Shown here one piece after another: positions 61,483-64,000 of a stretch of 64,000 nucleotides of DNA. The notes under the pieces are model-generated. The model was not told where the DNA came from. It did not search any database and saw only the letters and a program-made list of their open reading frames with translations. Positions within the stretch are counted from its first letter, which is position 1; every line of letters starts with the position of its first letter. A program made the position numbers and the translations under genes. This DNA is from Clostridium hydrogenum (GTDB lineage Bacteria; Bacillota; Clostridia; Clostridiales; Clostridiaceae): contig NZ_JAEACT010000004.1 of assembly GCF_021432385.1 (NCBI RefSeq), positions 1,050,001 through 1,114,000 on the forward strand, given 5' to 3'.

Positions 61483-63273
61483 TTAAGATACATCATTATT
61501 TTGATTTAATTTATCAAGATAAATCTGTATTGTAATTTTCGTACCCTCCTTTAACTTGCTGTCAATTTCAAATTTCATATTATTGTTGCAATACATTTGT
61601 AAACGCATATAAGTATTAAATACACCAATACTTTTACTGTTCTCAAGCATGTCCATTTTTGCATTTTTTAATTTTTCTCTAATCAAATTTAATTTCTCCT
61701 GCTCCATTCCGCCTCCTGTATCTAAAATTTCTATAAATAAATTATTCTCATCTTTATATACAGTAATATTAATGCTTGCATCATGAGCTACCTCTTCAAT
61801 GCCATGAACACATGCATTTTCAACAAAGGCTAAAATAGATAATTTGGGTATTTTTATAATTTTACATGACTCCATTACACAAAAACCAAAAGATAATTTA
61901 TCACCAAAACGATACTTTTGAAGCTTAAGATAATTTTCTACAAATAGAATCTCATCTTCAATCGTAATATAATCTTCTCCCCAATTTATTGTCTTTCGCA
62001 GCAATATTGATAAATTCTCAATTATTCCTGCAGTTTCATCTTCCCCTTTAATTAAACTTCTCATGCGAATGCTTTCAAGAGTATTAAACAAAAAATGAGG
62101 ATTTACTTGACTTTGTAATGCTTTTAATTCTGCTTGCTTTTTACCTAATTCTAGACGCTGCTTTTCTGCATTTTTCTTAAATACTACTTCTATTAAATCT
62201 TTAATTCTTAAAACCATTAGATTGTAATCTCGAATTAATTTTCCTATTTCATCTTTTCCATTTTTGCATTTGATTGTATTGAATTCTTCATTTTCCACTT
62301 TACCTAAATACACTCCAAGTAATCCAACCCTATACCTAATGGAATGTGACACCAAAGTGATAATAACTGTTGGCAATAGCAAATTAAATATTATTAATCC
62401 AAACAATATTTTTTTCCACTCAGCAATATTTGAAAGTGGATTTATTGCATTTTCAGTAACAGCAATATCCCACTCCTCATTGGCTGCCTTAAAATTAAAA
62501 GAGCCTTTTACCTTAACTGCTCTTTCCTTAATATGATTTATTGTGTCAAACTGATTTAATCTAGGATTAGATTCTACATTTGAAAACAAAATGTATTTTT
62601 TATTATAAATATATAAATTACCATCCATTTTTTCATTTAACATTTCATTAAGTATTACATTATAGTCTACATCTATCTTTAAAATATTTTTACAACCATT
62701 TGTACTGCTATCCATTTTTCTAATAATACTAATAGTTCTTCTTGTACCACTATAAGGAGAATCCATTTTATCGTTATCATAATAAACTGCAATAGTCATT
62801 TGCTTATTATTATCACAAAACTTCTTATACCAATCACTATTTTTAATTTGTGGCGTTAATACTATGAAATTATTGCTATCAGTTATAGTATCATTATCTG
62901 TATATATTGTAACTTGATATACATGCTGTGAATTATAATAATAATCTATTGCATTATTTTGCAATAAAGAGTTGTATGCTTCATAGTATTCAAGAACATT
63001 ACTATATTTTTTGGTAATAAAATTATTAAAAGCTACATCATTATTCAAATGATTTGATACTAATACACAATCATTTAATACAGCTTCCAAGTTATATTTA
63101 ACCCTATCTATAGTGTACGCCATATTTATTTTTTGTTCTCTCACCTCATTGTTTTTTATTGTTATGTAAACAATTGAATTAGTTACAATCATGGGAATAA
63201 GAACACAAAATATTTGTATTATTAATAACTTTGACTTAATACTACAATTATCTAACACGTTAACATTTTTCAT
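61483..63273 (-). CDS. YesM-type sensor histidine kinase
   Basis: A 596-residue membrane kinase from ATG 63273, eight bases after GGGG. The first helix is IIQIFCVLIPMIVTNSIVYI, an extracellular Cache-like sensor domain fills about 45-290, and a second helix near 295-315 is followed by HAMP. The phospho-acceptor histidine is in LQSQVNPHFLFNTLESIRMR; the ATPase domain has ILAFVENACVHG and ILDTGGGM. It belongs to the His_kinase/LytS-like class typical of carbohydrate uptake loci. The inducer may be a xylo-oligosaccharide, given the neighbours. Confidence 0.93.
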   Translation of the reverse strand: MKNVNVLDNCSIKSKLLIIQIFCVLIPMIVTNSIVYITIKNNEVREQKINMAYTIDRVKYNLEAVLNDCVLVSNHLNNDVAFNNFITKKYSNVLEYYEAYNSLLQNNAIDYYYNSQHVYQVTIYTDNDTITDSNNFIVLTPQIKNSDWYKKFCDNNKQMTIAVYYDNDKMDSPYSGTRRTISIIRKMDSSTNGCKNILKIDVDYNVILNEMLNEKMDGNLYIYNKKYILFSNVESNPRLNQFDTINHIKERAVKVKGSFNFKAANEEWDIAVTENAINPLSNIAEWKKILFGLIIFNLLLPTVIITLVSHSIRYRVGLLGVYLGKVENEEFNTIKCKNGKDEIGKLIRDYNLMVLRIKDLIEVVFKKNAEKQRLELGKKQAELKALQSQVNPHFLFNTLESIRMRSLIKGEDETAGIIENLSILLRKTINWGEDYITIEDEILFVENYLKLQKYRFGDKLSFGFCVMESCKIIKIPKLSILAFVENACVHGIEEVAHDASINITVYKDENNLFIEILDTGGGMEQEKLNLIREKLKNAKMDMLENSKSIGVFNTYMRLQMYCNNNMKFEIDSKLKEGTKITIQIYLDKLNQNNDVS

Positions 63274-63389
63274 ATACATATCCCCTTTTTGTAATAATTA
63301 CATAATGCTTTATATATACATTATACATTTTTTATTATTTAATCAATAAATTAACATTAAGCCGCTTGAATTTCAATAATTAAAAATAT

Positions 63390-63418
63390 GCTATATCACC
63401 TCTAATAGATGGTATAGC
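63390..63418 (-). terminator. Weak terminator-like hairpin after the ABC permease
   Basis: GCTATACC pairs with the GCTATA...CC strand around an AT-rich loop, followed on the minus strand by ATATTTTTAA. It lies between the permease stop and the kinase start. Confidence 0.4.
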
Positions 63419-63430
63419 TCTTTATTATCA

Positions 63431-64000
63431 TTATTCTTTTACTCCTCCTATAGTAAGTCCTGTTACAAAATATTTTTGTAAGAAAGGATATAAACAAACA
63501 ATTGGTAATGCTGTTATAATTGTAATGGCTGCACGGATAGACATTGGTGTTACCATAGACGCTGAATTTTTCGTCAAATCTGATGTTGCACCTGAGCTAG
63601 TAGATAAAGATGTAGCAGATGATAATATTTTCATAAGTTCATATTGAAGCGTTGTTAAATTTGGAGCTCCTGCACAATAAATCATTGAATCAAACCATTG
63701 ATTCCATTGATCAACCGCTACAAATAATGCAATTGTAGCAAGAACTGGTTTACATAAAGGCAATATAATCTGAATAAAAATTCTAAAATCCCCTGCGCCG
63801 TCAATTTTAGCTGACTCTGACAAGCTTTCTGGTAATCCGTTAATATAAGTTCTAATAACAATCACATTAAATGCACTTACCATAAAGGGTAAAATATAAA
63901 CTAAAAAGTTATTAAATAAATGTAGATTTTTGAACAATATATATACTGGAATCATTCCACCACCAACATACATTGTAATTACATATAAAATCGTAAGTTG
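63431..64000 (-). CDS. Sugar ABC transporter permease (LplC/YtcP-like), partial
   Basis: The C-terminal 189 residues of a permease; the frame continues past the right edge. It contains the EAA loop ESLSESAKIDGAGDFRIFIQ and the family C-terminus KYFVTGLTIGGVKE. PFMVSAFNVIVIRTYINGLP is typical of the LplC/YtcP group that accompanies YesM/YesN systems. It should import xylo- or other oligosaccharides for the glycosidase cluster. Further transporter genes are expected beyond the edge. Confidence 0.92.
   Translation of the reverse strand, partial: QLTILYVITMYVGGGMIPVYILFKNLHLFNNFLVYILPFMVSAFNVIVIRTYINGLPESLSESAKIDGAGDFRIFIQIILPLCKPVLATIALFVAVDQWNQWFDSMIYCAGAPNLTTLQYELMKILSSATSLSTSSGATSDLTKNSASMVTPMSIRAAITIITALPIVCLYPFLQKYFVTGLTIGGVKE

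Overview
The window is AT-rich DNA with Clostridium-type gene content: a 16S rRNA gene start, a YtaF-type sporulation membrane protein, a T-box-controlled leuA, L-lactate dehydrogenase, a KimA-type potassium transporter, many TTG starts and strong GGAGG ribosome binding sites. It most resembles a saccharolytic Clostridium sensu stricto chromosome. I cannot name the species from sequence alone.

Layout. 1-10.2 kb: the 5' end of a 16S gene reading leftward, then housekeeping genes, nearly all on the minus strand (dinB, sirtuin, aspA, leuA with its leucine T-box, kimA, thioesterase). 10.2-20.9 kb: a sucrose/oligosaccharide regulon with a LacI-type repressor, divergent sucrose phosphorylase, a five-gene minus operon (binding lipoprotein, two permeases, GH13 glucosidase, PfkB sugar kinase) and a divergent GH32 sucrase. 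Three promoters share one operator-like architecture. 21-36.6 kb: an acetyltransferase, three ABC exporter loci (one a tandem duplicate under a GntR/YtrA repressor), ldh, a MATE pump, a secreted amidase and ytaF. 36.7-41 kb: a histidine-phosphatase lipoprotein, three Nudix hydrolases and two GNAT acetyltransferases, partly bracketed by a 39-bp direct repeat. 41-45.5 kb: cstA divergent from lytS/lytR, whose regulator carries an in-frame stop, followed by an IS256-type fragment. 45.6-49.8 kb: a secreted glycine/alanine-rich protein with a small membrane partner, a CBS protein and a frameshifted DUF5050-type secreted protein. 49.9-64 kb: a xylan side-chain and xylo-oligosaccharide cluster (GH39, GH52, GH67, two GH43) with an AraC regulator, a YesM/YesN-type two-component system and the start of a sugar ABC permease operon.

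The most unusual content is non-coding. Two families of palindromic elements are scattered between the genes. Family 1 (about ten members) has a conserved core of stacked small hairpins, bounded by inverted arms made of tandem 7-bp units. The unit sequence differs between elements (AGTACAA type, ATTCACA type, AGGACAA type), yet in most intact copies the two arms of one element match. These elements are packed against stop codons; one supplies the C-terminus of an acetyltransferase and another has replaced the 5' end of a gene. Family 2 is a palindrome of exactly 98 bp in four copies: inside the leuA T-box leader, in the ldh 5' leader, between the sugar-binding protein and permease genes, and just upstream of a Nudix gene. 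A third, single palindrome of about 189 bp lies beside a family-1 half-element.

Together the genes describe an organism that imports plant-derived sucrose and glucuronoxylan fragments, finishes their hydrolysis in the cytoplasm and ferments the sugars, with lactate as one product.
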